From positions 124,001-188,000 of the forward strand of contig ONZQ02000022.1 of NCBI GenBank assembly GCA_900312665.1: a stretch of 64,000 nt of DNA, in the 5' to 3' direction. The stretch's first letter is position 1. The number at the start of each line of letters is the position of its first letter. The translations under genes were made by a program, and so were the position numbers. The stretch comes from Cephalotrichum gorgonifer (taxonomy: Eukaryota > Ascomycota > Sordariomycetes > Microascales > Microascaceae). Shown piece after piece: positions 1-13,647 of this stretch. The notes below the pieces were generated by a model. The model did not search any database, was not told the origin of the DNA, and saw only the letters and a list, made by a program, of their open reading frames with translations.

Positions 1-2239
1 TCCAAGCCCACCTCCCCGGCAGTTATTATCCGCTAGCGGCTACAACTCCCGACTCTCTCCGTCAACGGGAGTACTCGTAACTACGAGTACTGGCAAAAGA
101 AGAAAGAGGGGGGTGGGGCGAATTGGGTCAGAGCGAAGCGTCTAATAGCGTGTCGGACGAAAAGAACCAAATTCCTCTGGCAGGTTCGTACGCTTACACG
201 ACATGGGCATGTCAAAATGAGGGCCAAAGGGGTGAGAATCTCGACCCCCTAGCCCAACAGTCCACGGGAAGGGACAGGAAACAAACGAAAGCGCTAGGTT
301 CCGCGACAGCGTATCACAAGACCAGATTGAGAAGCACATAAACAGGAACGCGCCCCAGTGCCGCTTTCCTATTTCGTGCGTCTGTGTGCGTTCCGTCCTT
401 CTCCTTTCGGCTTCGTGCTTGCCCGATGGGGGCCGGCCCCAAGGGAGGTGGTGAGCCACCGAGTTCCTTGTATTCATCGTCTTACGTGGTACAAAATGCT
501 TTGGTGCAAAGGTAAGAGGGAGGAAAGGATATCATGTCATGCTCTCTGTGTGCACGACGGGGTGGTGTTCGTTTGCTAACCTTGTTATCATCCTGTCGTT
601 GTGATTGCTGCGCTACTGCGGCTTCGGCTTGTAGAATCCGGGGATTTGACAGGTTGTTAGTGATAGATTGATACGTTGGATATTAGACTAGTGCCAGCTC
701 TTGCGACTGGTCGGTTCAATTTCTGTGGTGTATTGCTTCTGTGGGCTACCATAATATAAATAGTACGGGCCGAGACCGCAGAAAGTATGAAAGCTCGTGG
801 CACTGTCACATATATAGGTATATATATATAGTAAGTTGAGGCTCGGTTTTCCGGTTGAGGCTATTACCCTGCGTCACACACATAAACACACAGTCGCATT
901 CAAAATGATCATGCTAAAGTCAAGTTTGTCCCAGTGTTGGTGGAATAATAATGCCACGATGTATTGAGTATATGAGGGGCGAAATTATGCCGCTGCAAGG
1001 CCGGCGATCAGTTTCCCGGTTCTACATGAAACTCCCCCAAATGGGTGTGTATATACTTGTGGCCGCATCGATATGCTCATCGTAGACAAACTCTGATATC
1101 TACGATCGAGGGCGAAGCTTAAGCATCACCTGCTTGTCGAAGCTAAAAGCTAGGGGGGCTGTTGGGTTAGAGTTTCTGTTCAAACCACATCTTTCACGTG
1201 TCGGAAATATAAAAAAAAAATGGGTCTCCAGAGACAACTCAAACTGCTGGTCGTACAAGTACTCGGCCGAGGAGATAGGATTGTGACGCCCGCCATCTCC
1301 GGGGGGGATCGATGACTGCAGCAGTTTAACTCATGACAAACTACGAGATATTAATGTAATGCTGGCGTAACCACCACCACCTGCCTTTTCCTCTCTGTCG
1401 ATCCCCCAGAAAGCAACGCCGCGGAGGGGAAATAGGGAACCATTTTCCCCAAGAGAAAAAGAACCCGCGGGTCCGTCTGTCCGCTGCAGTTCGGCCACGC
1501 CCTCCATGCACAGGTGGTTCCATGAGTACTTGTGCGTAGATACGAGCACGGAGTATTATTAGAGTCGTCAAGGTTATTATTAGTGTGGAGAGCAACGGAG
1601 TATACTTCTGGATGCCTTCACCTCCCGTACATCCGTATATCCAGGAAGCTATTTCCGATAGTGGGCTTCCGATCTTGGAACTTGGCAGTTCGCGCCGAGC
1701 TATTTTACTTGCTTTTTCGACGAAATAAATATACCCCATACTCACACCCAATAAAGTTTGTGGGGTGCCCAATTTCGACGATACCAAACAACCCTTCTTT
1801 TCACCTTCTCCCTTCCCTTCTCTCTCTACTCGTAACGAACTGGCCCGCCAGTGCAGTATCCGACAGCGCCGCCACCCGTTGTCGGATAGGGGACTCGTAA
1901 TTAATTATGGGGGTCCTTTAGTCATTTTAGCTTTTGGCAAGGGGGAGGGGGAGGGGGGACTGATGCCGCGTATCCGAGCTACTCCGGGAACGGGTATTAA
2001 CTCGCAACCTTGTATCATTACGTGCACTTGTACAGCTACCAGTACGGAGAGTGGGTGGGAGATACAACGCCCAGGTACCAGAACAGGTAAGCCAAGCTTT
2101 CTTAAGGTCGGTTTTTAAGATGTGCCATGCGATGATCCCATCGCCCCTTCGATGACACCCCGGCCCACAGTTGCTCACGCTGACGGGAACGGCGGAGGCT
2201 CTCGGGCTCGTTTTAGGCCCCGAGAGAGGGCGAAGGAAA

Positions 2240-2253
2240 GGGGGGGGGGGGGG
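2240..2253. repeat. Poly-G tract, 14 nt
   Basis: Uninterrupted run of 14 G on the plus strand in gene-free DNA. It is one of six comparable G or C runs in the window. Confidence 0.95.
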
Positions 2254-5200
2254 TCTGTGTAATTATAGTCTGGGCGTGCGTGGGAGTTGGGAAGAGGGAG
2301 TGGGCCCAAAACGGTGAGGCGGTCAGAATCCGCTTTGTCAGGTGCGCGCTTGATTCGGGCGTTATGAAGGCCGAGCCCCGAGGGAGGAAGGGTGAACAAG
2401 CTCCGTCACGAAGAGGGGAAGGCAAAAAAGGGGAGAAAAGGCGGTTACTGGAATCGAATCCTGACTCGTACGAGTTGCAGGGCAAGTAGAGCAAGTATGT
2501 ACGCGTGTGCCGAATAGATATGTAGGGTTATGATCGTCACAAAGAGGCGCCGAATAAGCTTAAAGATGACATTTTTTTTGTTTAGGTATATTAGGTAGCG
2601 GAGTATTATAAGACAAGAAGGCTTGGCAGCTTTGCATCATCTCCATTTTCGTAAATCAGCCCCCTAACCCGCGAGTGCCCGCTTAGGGGGGGAAGGGATC
2701 CATTAGTCTTGTGCCGTATCGTTTATGCTAGGTTTCTAGACTGGGGCAAGCTTGGAACAAAACCATGAGAAAAGAGAGACGCTAAAAAAAAAGTAGAATA
2801 ATATGGGCAAAATACATACATATTCCGTGGGCGCATCCGAATGTCCTCCTTTCACAGAGTATCTAACTTCCTTAAAACTCAAAACGGAAAGTTTACATCC
2901 CCTTGCCAGCCCTAGGGAGTTTGGACCTCCTTGCTGGGTCGATTCAACGCAAGTATCTGCTCGTGGTGGTTCGATTTCCGAAGCTCCCTTTTTGCCGCAC
3001 TGACTCGAATGATGCCACCAACAGAGCAAAACGGGGGACCGCCCAATCAAACCGAGTAGGCCCGGGGTGTGTCGGAGTGGTGTCGGAGTGTCGGAGCCCT
3101 GGCGGAAAGGTGGGGGCATCCACTTTCCGGGCGTTTTCTGCACGAGCGAGTATACTCGTACAGCGTTCAATTGAAAGATACAGTCGGATCGATTGGCATA
3201 AACGCCCCCCCAACAAGGCCGAGATAGTGGCTCGGCACAGGCAGAAATACGCCTCGCCCGGCGCAGGAGCGACGAACCCGTCTCATCCGAGGACGGCCAC
3301 AGTCGTATTACAGGCTCTGCCACGGCTTATTCGTACGGGGTATCTCGCTCCTCATCCAACCAACAGGTAGTAGTTGTTGCATATACAAGTAAGCTTATGC
3401 GAGTTAAGGCCGAGGCACACCCTCCCTTCCTCCCCCCACCCCGCCCCCACCAGCGCGAATGTTCCATGAGTTGGTTATTTTGTTTGGGGTAGGAGGAGGG
3501 GCAAGGTTAAATATGCAACGAATAAAGATGGAGAGGAGAAGATAAAAAAGTTTCCTTTGCTTCCGTACTCGCATGTACGTATGTACTTGTAAGTACGCTC
3601 AGGTCTACAAGTAACATAACAAACACCGTACTCGATAACCATTCAATTCGCCGGAGACGGACACTTGTCTTTTTTTTTCTCTTTTTGGTTTCTCGTTTCA
3701 CGCTGGGTTTGGGTTTTGGCTCATGGTTTGGGGGCGGTGTGGCACACCCTTTTCATCCAGATGGGGTTACCTCGACCGAGGTGGACCCCGTACCGGTACT
3801 AGGTACTGCTCCTCCTCCAAAATAGTGACGTATGTGAGCATTAAAGGAACACCCCCCGGCCGCCGTCGCTGCAACTCTAATCCCATTAAAGTAGGGGTGT
3901 CTGGCAAATGAGGCTTATTACCTGGTGCGACCCAAATTAATTCGGCATGAGCGGCCTGGACAGGTCTTAGCCTTTTTGACGGATGCCTGTGCTTTTGTAA
4001 TAATGCTCATCCTGGATGCTATGGGGGAGAGGCAATATGGACGGAGAGAACAACCGAGATTTACAAGGCGGATCAAATTTTGACGAAAAGGCCACGGTGA
4101 TCGTCACGAAGTGCCCCATCGAGTGTTGCGCAAGCCCCGGCATCAAGTGTGGCACCCCGATACGAAGTTCGGATATACGGAATAACACAGGGACCCATCT
4201 TGCACCATTAGCGGGCGGCGGCTTGGGGGCGAAGACCAGGGCCCCCCTCCTATCGTTGGAGAGTGGGTACGATCATCAAGCCAGAGGATTCAGAGTTGAG
4301 CCTCTCTTTCTCCCACCACCCACTCGGAAGAGAAATGCCGCTGGAACGGCCCCACTCTCCAATGAGAAGGATCACCGCCTTGCCTTTCTTCGTATCGTAC
4401 TCATACGAGGAGCCCCTTGAATGGAGCTCTCATGTGCGGAGTCATCTCGTCATCCCCCCCCTTGCGCTGACACAGCACGCACCTCGAAAAGCCGCCCGGC
4501 GGTGCCACTAGCTACTCCCACTCGTTGAACGGACGGCTCACGTCCAAGCGTGCCAATAGCATCCCAGCCGCAAACCACAAAAACCAACGCCATGGAAAAG
4601 CCATTCCGCACTCAGGGGCCCCACAAAATAGAAAACAGCCTAGGGTCCGTTCCCCAGCCAAAATAATGAAGGGGGTAAATGACGGGGAAAAGAATTCCCC
4701 GGCAAGGAAGGAATAAACGAGCTGGGAGGGGACGGGAAGACGGGGCGGAAAGCGGAAACATGAAAAGTCCGGGATTTACCCACCCCTTTTCGCTGGTGGT
4801 TTCTCCAGTTGTAACGCCGTCCCATCTGTGGGAGGAATAAGGACTGTGTGTAGGGAGTATACGTAGGGGAGTACGTACTGAGTCCTTGGGTACAGTTCCG
4901 GATTAAGCTTTCTTCCCTCTTTGGAAGGGGCTAAAGTCACAAGGGTGGGGCAGACAGGGGAGTAGGGGTGGGGCGTCGTGAGGTCATGTTCCTTCTCGGC
5001 CGGGAGATATGGGGAGGGTTCACCAAGTATTCATACTTACGCAGTGGCTTGCTGAGGTTTGGCGTTGGGTGGGTCGCTGTGGGGCTGCGGGGCTGAAAAT
5101 AGAGCAGGGGTGGCCTGGACGGGGGGTACTCTGTGTCAGAATACCGCCTGGCTCTGGTGGAAGACATGCATGAGCATGCAAGGCAGTGGGGAGGAGTGCA

Positions 5201-6600
5201 AGGGTTTGGGCAAGCCCCCCAACAACGCCTTGAGGGCGGGCCATCCGAGCTCCGGCCGAAGTCATATCTGACTAATATTTTGAACACGACGCCTGGCCGG
5301 CCCATACATACACTTGGAAATAAAGCTGGTTGGAGAGCTGGAGGGAGTGTGACAAAATTCATCTTGGGGCCGACACGAGGTCTGTCTGGCCCATGTCCAC
5401 TTCAAAAGCTTATCTGAGAGGGTACTCGTAGAGGGTAGGGACATAAGATCATTATCTTCCTGAATCCTGCCCTGCGACCATGGCTGACACAACAAGTGTT
5501 ACTCGTCCTCATCCTCGTCCTCGTAGGCCCAGACAGAGGAGGCTGCCGAACTGCCGCTCGATCAATAGTTCGGGACAAAGTACCCTCCCGTTTTAGGAAG
5601 ATTGAGCGAGAGCCTGCCGAGGGAAGGTAAGAGCTGACCCGATCTTGCCGCAGGTTCTCGTTTTGAATTACTAATTCATTTGGGTGGGGAGGATCTTCAG
5701 TGCATTTTCCAGGGTGGGCCAAATGCAGAAGCCAATCAGGGATGTTGGTGTAGTTAACCTTGTACAGGTACAAAACCAGACAGCCAGCCTCCGGCTCTGA
5801 GGTAATGACAACGGGCGGGGTCCCACCTGCCTCGTGGCCTTTCACGGGGGAGGGACCCACACTTCGCGGCACCGAACCCTGTTTATGGGTGCTGTGGTCT
5901 GTCAGGACGCTAATAGGGGTCCATTCCTTCCCCCCCATGATGCACTACGAACGGAGGTTCGTTTGGACCTTCACTCTTGGCTAGCAAGTCGGGCAACAGG
6001 GGGTTTCAAAAAGTGGTGACCAGACTCCTTCCTTTCTTTCTTCTCCTCTATCTTACTTCAATACGAGTAGGAGAGATGTGTCATGATGGACAGCGCCTTT
6101 AGAAATGGAGCGTGGATGGTCGAGATGAGCCAGACTTCGTTTTGAAGGGCGTCGCAAATACCTGTTGTGCGAGTACGAGTACGAGCATGAGCATGCACAA
6201 ACGGCACCCTCGTCGAACGTCCTCACACGTGGTCAAACTCAGTGGGACCGCTCTCCTTCCTAGCGCCTGTTCATTGTTCGCGCATGCCCCGAGTTTAAAT
6301 GACAGTGAGGAGGGAAGGGTCCACTGGAATCTGCGCCCTTATCCAAGTCATTGTAATGGGCGATACACAAGTACCTCGGCTCTCATCCATCCCATCCCCA
6401 CCCTAATATGTAATAACGGGGGATGTAACAACAAGTAAGTAAGTTTCCAAAAGATCGACCTTAAAGAACCTTGTCATGCCAAGCTATTGCCAAGCCTGAC
6501 CTTCACCACCCCATTTCCCAAAGAAAAAGGTTCCTTCAAAACTCCAAATTCCCACGCCCCTCCCTTTTCCCCTTTTATCCCACACCCCTGCATGGTACAA

Positions 6601-6616
6601 GGGGGGGGGGGGGGGG
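6601..6616. repeat. Poly-G tract, 16 nt
   Basis: Uninterrupted run of 16 G followed by another short G block. It has potential for G-quadruplex formation and is prone to length errors in assembly. Confidence 0.95.
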
Positions 6617-8410
6617 TCGGGGGTCCAGCGACACTGGATCCCGGCCAGACAAGATACTCGGCTAGTTATTACTCGCTCGCGAAATTAAGCTTAAGCTAGG
6701 CTCTCGACTTTGCCTTTTTGGGGGCCCGATGGAGGGAGGACACGAGTCAGGTCTGGCGGGGGGGGAGGCACCAGTTGCTCGGCGTCCGCACTTACTGATA
6801 CCGGATATGGCGGCCCTTTTCCTGGTTCATTTTTTTCTGCACTGCACCTGACCGACCGGCCCTTCTCCATAATACGCTCGCTGTATCACAAGTATGTATT
6901 CCATACCCGCATGCGCACTTTATTCGGGATGGAAATACATCGTTGCAATTGGGTTGTAATTTCGGATGTTGGCGAGAAATGCATAAAAGAAAGGTTACTT
7001 CTTATGACGATCTTGGGACATATACGACTACTAATCAGATGTATTATAAATAAGACGAAGGAAAAGATCGTCGAGCAAAAACAGGCGAGTATGTGTCAAT
7101 GTCATTGCGCGGGGCTAAGTCGTCTCGGTCTCGGCTTGGCTTTGGGTGCGACATTTTTTTTTCGGCAAGACAAGTTTTGCGGGTGTGTAGGAATTAAACC
7201 CCGAATTTCCGCACCTATGACATAATAATACTTGAACTTCTATTATAGGCAGGGGGGAAGGAGAGCGGCAGGAAGAAAACTAAAAATCCCTGTCAGGCGG
7301 GGAAAACATCTCGCCGTATGTATCACGTCGCACAGAGAAGCTTATTTTCCCTTGCCCTTTATTCAACCTTTTTTTATTTCTTTTGCATGGCGGGAAGAGA
7401 AGCCTTGCAGGGGGATCGTCGGCAGGCATACCTCCCTCGCCCAAGGTGGCGCTCTTCGGCAATTCATGTCGGCAAAGCCGCTAGTTAAGAGACCCGTTGC
7501 GTCGCTACACCGACCTTGCCCCATCGCCATTACTCGCTCGAATACGCAACATTCTTCTTCACTGCCAAGCGAAATATCTCCAGCGGGGAATAGTATAGTA
7601 AAAGGGGGATAGCAGACTGTCCAATGGAAGCCCGTTTGTATGATACGAGAACGGTGGAAAGAACGGCGCCCCGCTCGCTACGACGCGCGAGTGACAACTA
7701 TTATTGAATATGGCCCCATAGAGCTGCGTACAAAAGGGCGCGCAAAGCAACCCCCGGAAGGTCCGGCCTTGATAATGCATACACTACTACTTGTGCGAGA
7801 GCCACGAGGTAGGTACTCGACCAACAGAACGGCGGGTGCTTCGGCCCCACTGGTGGACGAATCAGAAAGAAGGAAAAGCGAATAGAAAGAAAAGAAAGAA
7901 GAAAAAGAGGGTGTCGCATCTGGTCCACACACACCCACACACAAATTTTAAGTTTAAAATGCGGCGTGATGACGATGTGGGGCCGGAATGGAGGGCGGCC
8001 AACGGACAGAGGGTACATGTACTTCTACCCTCCTTCCAGAACGACGTCAACCCTCGCACAAGATGCCGAATAGGTCCTTCTATACATGTACGGTTTTATT
8101 CTTTACGAAGAATGGCGGCATAAGGGCAATAGTACCATCCCAAGCTGGCTATTTCTTTTATCGTCTTTGCCATTTTTCAATAAAGGGGGAAAGGGTGGGG
8201 GGGGGAGGGTAATTCACCGACGATCGTTGGATGTTTCCTCTGCCGAGAAACAACGTTGCAAGATGACGCGTCGTTCGGCCGGGATCAGGGGCTTGTTTCC
8301 CGTTCTGGTAGCGAGTTTGCCGACGTCGCCAAGCCCCGCGAAATACCCGAGAAACAGCTGGCCACACCTGCGTCTAAGCCGAAATACAGCGGACGACCAA
8401 ACACCAAGCA

Positions 8411-8426
8411 GGGGGGGGGGGGGGGG
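8411..8426. repeat. Poly-G tract, 16 nt
   Basis: Uninterrupted run of 16 G in the gene-free left part of the window. Confidence 0.95.
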
Positions 8427-11400
8427 TAGGACTCACCCCGATGATCGTTGCCAGAAGAGAAAGGTCACGGTTGGCGAGCCGGTCCACTGCCCCGGAGGGT
8501 GTCTCTGGATGTTCTGGTCTTATTTTTGTGCATATTTGGAAAGGGAGGGGGCTGCTATTCATCCGTTCCGTCCTGCACAATGACCTTTGCTTACGGCGTA
8601 CGAGGCCGAGTGCTTTGTGCGAAGGAGGGCGGCGCAAGCCTTTGATCATCACTTGGAGATCGTCAGCCACGATCCTGATCCAGCCACTGCTGCGCCGGCC
8701 TGAACGTATTTTTAGCATCACCTGCCCTCCACCAGGCATGTACGGGTGAGCACGAACACGAGTACGGGTACAAACATCCGGGCCTCCGGGCTCGAGACGG
8801 ATTCCGGGACTTAGAGGGCTCCGATTTGTCGGCTGTTTTCGTGTATATGCTTGTACAAGTGGGAAGCGTGGCTTGTATGCACACTGGTATTGCTTCTTGG
8901 ATGATGTATAAACGGACTCGCGAGAGCACAGCGTATCTAGACTTATCTTCGGTACCTGTACACCCATGGAGAGGAAAGGAGAGTAAGATGAAGGCGACAA
9001 GAAGAGCCGCCCGCCGTGGCCCCACCCCCACCCGTTCCCTCGCGGCCCGGTGGGCAGCGTTTGGGACCTGGCATCGTAGGATTTAGGACTCCCCCGGCCG
9101 GGGGTATGGGATGTAACAAGACCGCCAAGGCCTCACCACCCTTCCACTCGTTTATCACGTTATCTTCTGGTGCTCCTTGCAGGGAGGGTTGGGAAATGAC
9201 ATCCCATCCCTTCACCTGGTCGTATCTAACAGACGACTATACTTCGTAGGAGTACGTTTTTGAGTAGGAGTATATCATCCTGGCCGCACGGAGATGGCCG
9301 GAGTGTTTTCTCCGCTCCACGGCACTTATGACCTGTCAACGACCGGGGGGCGCGCGCTACAAGTTCGGCGTCCACGTGGTTGATCATACTTTTTCCACGT
9401 TCTCGTACTCGTACTTGCACGCCCTCGGTACTGGCATGGAAGCCTTGTCGACACGAGAGTACGAGTAAGCTTCGCCAAGCGCTTAATATTCCCTACCTCC
9501 CAAGGCTCTCAAAGGCTTATCAACTCGTTCGCTGCTCACCCTACCATCGCAGGACGGGTATCATATCTCTATCTTTCCTTTCCTCCGACCCCCTGCCGGC
9601 CCCAACTGCAGCAAGACAGAGATAAACTCGCAGTCGAACGCCGTTCCGAGGACGGAGACGAGTGCGAGTACACATACACGTGGCGCCGCCGACGACGGCG
9701 GCAAAGCCGGCACCAAGGACCGGCATATAACTCTACTTGTAAAAAGAGGGGGGGGGGTGTATGAGGTAAAATGGCGTTAGTTACTCGTAACTAGCAGGCT
9801 GGCGTTTGAGTCTAAAACCGACCGGTCGTTTTGTTAGTCCCAAAAACCAGCGGGTCGACTGTAAATGAAAGAAAAAAAACGAAAAAAGCTTCTTCTAGCT
9901 TCCTCGGGTTGGTTTTCTAGCTCTCAGTAGTATGGCTTTTAGCATACATGCCCATACACCTAGACCCGTGCTAACAGAGAAACGCTTCTCGGGCCCGAAT
10001 AGTCCGCTGTTTCTCTCTCCTCCCTCTTTTCCGGGGGATATCTCGGGGAACAACGGGGGCTAGGAATGCCGCTTGAATCCCGAAACTACTCGATAAGCCC
10101 CCTCGGCCCCCATCCTCCTCGGCGTCCTTCTCGGTTTGCCCCTGAGCGTCTGTTTTGGCTCCCTCTCCATCACCCGGAGAAAAAGACTCGTTTTGTTCTT
10201 GAAGGGGCGGCCCCCCACACCGAGTGACGGCCGATTCTCAACTCCCCGTATCCCAAAAAAGTGGGACGAGCAAAAAGGGTTGTCAAGACCGAGATCGTCG
10301 TGTAACATACCATTTTATGCGCCGCGCCGCTGTGGAGCCTCCCTCTCTCTCTCCTACTCCTTCTAGACCTTTTGAACGGCTCATGTGTGTGGTCTATTCT
10401 AGATGAACGGGAGAGAGTCCCATTGGACATGGAAATTTTAACGTCGTAGTGAGGTTACGTGTATTTTGTGTACGGGGACCAGGTCTTGGCGAGGGGGTCA
10501 AGTTTTCCTTGATCGGCGGGAGAAGCGGTTTCATAAGTTCCTCGTAGTCGTCCTGTCTGCATTCTGGCGAACGAAAGAAAAAGAGCGCGGCCTGATATGC
10601 CGATTGTTGCACGATTTGCAGATCGCAGGTCCAAAGGAGCGGGGGAGGCAGGAGAAGAGCGGCACACATGTCGGGAGAGCGGCATTCGAGAGGACATGCT
10701 GTTAAGCTTCTCCCGTCCCTTCTTATTTCAGCCGTGATATACACTGTCGAGTAAGAATGTTCGGCACATCCCTCGCCGGAGACATGGAGCTTAAAAACTT
10801 GTCTACTTATTTTTCCCGCGGGCGCCTCGCTTCAGCGGAAAGATTTATATTGAGTAATATGCCCGTCTGTCTATGCCTAAAGGGCCAAGCATGGCCTCGA
10901 GTGTAATAGTGACAGTGGCATATTGGGGACGGGAACTACGGAGGACAATATATGGCAGATCATTGACGAAAGCTCACTCCCCATTCCCCAAGAGCGGGAA
11001 GTCCTGCGGCTCCTCGGAGGTTTATTCGGAGGAACTTTCTTTTTTGCTTCGAGCGGCGAGGAGGGTACTTATTGGTTCGGCTATCGCTGGCTGCGGGGAG
11101 ATCTGGAAGATGATATCCCGAGTCGTATACTCAACGGCGTGGAAATGTGATTCTGAGTTGTTTCCCCTTTCCTTTGCGTGTGCCCCTCTGCTCGTGCCCT
11201 GGTCTCCGTGTGTGCTGGGGACTCCTCTAAGGGAGAAATATCTTGGTCGTCAGGGGGGTGAAGGGGGTGGGGGGGAAGGGGGGGTTATATCCGCCATATG
11301 CTTTCTGTATTTCCTGGAGTAGCGGAAGTAGTCTCACATGCTGGAGAAGCAGTGGCCGCAAAAGAGGACAAACCGGCCGGTATCTAGATCTAAGATGTAG

Positions 11401-12929
11401 AGGCACCCGACACGAGCCTCTCCGGGGAGCTTCGCGGCGTCCAACGGATGAGCAAGGTATGTAGGGTCGGAGTATCTATCATAGCCGTGACTAAAGCACC
11501 GTCCGATACGATTAACGGATCTTGGACTTGCGACTGGCGACGGCTGCGCATAAACTCTCTGGACGAGGCGGAGGATCCGGGTTCTTCGATCAGCCTTCGC
11601 GAAGGATGAAGACTCGGATCATCCTTCGATCGACGATAATCCGTGACCCGGGGTGGAAATACACCTTCTAGAATACCGATGGAACCAGTATATTTTCCCC
11701 TTCCAGTGCCTTAGAGAGAAGAAGGCCTCCGCCTCCCCCATAACACATCATCGTAAGAAAGGGCCGAGGCCGACCTGGCCTAGGAAACATTGACATTAAG
11801 TGGGAGGAGGATAACAATCCCGGACTCTCCCCGGGGGCAAGCATCTCATAGCGTCACACCGGAGACCCGTGAGAGCATGTGTGGCCGTTTGGAGAAGAAG
11901 AGAGTCGGGGATTAGGCCGACGTGAATAGAATGGAAAGACGACTGACAATAACGAGTACCGTTGACGATTTCGTACAAGCCTGTCGACAGACTTTCCCAG
12001 CCAACGATGTCTCGATCCGCACCTAAGCCTGACAGGATGCTACCAGTATGTGAGAACCGCTAACCTCCCCCCTTTCCACCCTTGCACCCTTCCCCTCCTC
12101 ACGGTGGCCATATTGTCTACATGCCATCCTCTCCCGCCCAGGGGCTAGAGTACCCAGCAAGACTCCTCCGCCATGGCGACCCAGAGCAACTTCTCATGCC
12201 GCGACATTCTAGCCCCGTAGTAGAGACCCCAGAGGAGGACAGCTGCCTCACGAGGGACCGTCCCCGAGTGCCTCCTCACTCCATTCTGGGCAGGAAGAAT
12301 ACCCGGAGCATGAAACACTCCCCAAATGGCATCGTGAACGTCTCTCTCGCACACACGATAGCTCCTGACCTTTCGTACCCCCGTGAATCCCCCCTCCCGT
12401 ACACCCCCGCTGGAGACAAACAGCATTAGGAACAAACAAAACCCAGAATAGTGTACTGTTGTTGATTCCTAAACGGAGGGGAGGTGTTTCCCGTGGGACA
12501 GGGGAGACATTCAGTTCCACTTGCATCATGTGGCTTCCTCAGGAGGGAGGGAAGAAGAGAGAAACGTTACTCCAGCAAATAGGCTTCCCATCTCCCCTCT
12601 CTCTGTGTGTCCGTGGAATCCTACTTCTCTCGGCTACCATGTTTGTGCTCCCCTGCCCAAACTTCCCATTCTGTCCTTGTGTAGCTCCTCCATTGCCCAT
12701 CTCCCAACTCCCGTCTCTGCTGACCTTCCCTTGCGTTCCCACCTGGTATTCCCTACCTCCTGACGCATATCCCCCATCTACATCAAGAAGAGAGAAAACC
12801 TAGACAGCGAGTACCCATAAGTGACACGCCCCCCGTCTCACAGTAACCTCCAACCTGTCCAGGTTAACACCAACGTAACACCAATCCTTGATCTGGCCCG
12901 CCTACCTCCCGTCCCCCACCAAAAAGCGG

Positions 12930-12953
12930 GAGAGAGAGAGAGAGAGAGAGAGA
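12930..12953. repeat. (GA)12 microsatellite
   Basis: Twelve perfect GA dinucleotides in non-coding sequence about 0.7 kb beyond the 3' end of the AsnRS gene. Confidence 0.95.
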
Positions 12954-13427
12954 AGAGCACGGAAATGCCGCTTTTCAAGGGCTGGCAGACGCAAAAGAGG
13001 GATGGGCGCGGATACTCAGACGAGAATACCAAACGCTAAGAGCTCCCTGCGCTCACCTGGAACACTTCTTATTCACGGGGAGAAGAACATCGCAACAGGT
13101 GACTGGCTCCACCCGGAAACCCAGCCCTCACGAGGGAGAAAATCTGTTCTTCTTATTGGGTCCAGGATAGGCAGAGGTTAGCGAGTGAAGGGGGGAAGAG
13201 GGGAGCGAGTCACTCCCGTCCCCCCGGGTGTGTGCCCCCCTTCTTAATACTGGAGCGTACAACACGGCGACGGGACGCGGGAGAAGGGGAGGGGTGTATG
13301 GAGGAGGGAGAACTAGGCGAGGAAGAGAAAAACATTTTCTATACGGGTATACTCCTAAAACAAGCCGGAGTGGAAGCTAATGCTGGTTGGCAATGGGAGG
13401 AAAGAGCACCATCCGTCACAGGGCCAA

Positions 13428-13444
13428 GGGGGGGGGGGGGGGGG
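13428..13444. repeat. Poly-G tract, 17 nt
   Basis: Uninterrupted run of 17 G, about 200 bp downstream of the AsnRS stop codon. The gene reads on the minus strand, so this is a C run in its 3' flank. Confidence 0.95.
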
Positions 13445-13647
13445 TTATAACCACAGAGGGAGGAGGAGCCGGGGACCAAGAAGAGGCGAAAGAATCATGG
13501 GAGAACCCGTGTTAGAGTCGCGCCAACAGAGCCGAGAACTGGTGTAACCGTCATAATATACAATGTCTAAAAAAAAAGCCAGCTACTCATAACCGGTAGC
13601 AGAGACACAGCTCCGCTTAGAAGTACAGGTGACCTTTCCCCCCTCTC

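Larger units (their letters stand above)
1..13647. other. Gene-free spacer, about 13.6 kb
   Basis: No open frame here shows a recognisable domain, a convincing splice structure or sustained coding composition. The longest frames (for example near 2.7-3.3, 5.4-5.9 and 6.7-7.2 kb) are short, cross-overlapping and rich in low-complexity residues. The tract holds poly-G runs, many TACTCGTA/TACGAGTA microrepeats, a (GA)n stretch and short palindromes such as CCTTCGCGAAGG near 11.59 kb. I saw no tRNA-like or rRNA-like sequence. A long untranslated region, a lncRNA or a rapidly evolving orphan gene cannot be excluded. Confidence 0.6.

Noticed and set aside
2965..2990. GGTTCGATTTCC resembling a tRNA T-arm
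   Set aside because: The flanks do not form the 5-bp T stem or an acceptor stem, and no D or anticodon arm was found.
2736..3323. 195-codon minus-strand frame
   Set aside because: No domain or splice context; overlapped by two frames on the opposite strand; composition does not look coding.
6710..7225. 171-codon plus-strand frame in the gene-free left end
   Set aside because: Starts in a Gly-rich translation of a G-tract and contains no recognisable motif.
10873..11322. Overlapping plus-strand frames of 149 and 75 codons
   Set aside because: Superficially protein-like, but the two phases compete over the same bases and neither matches a family I know.
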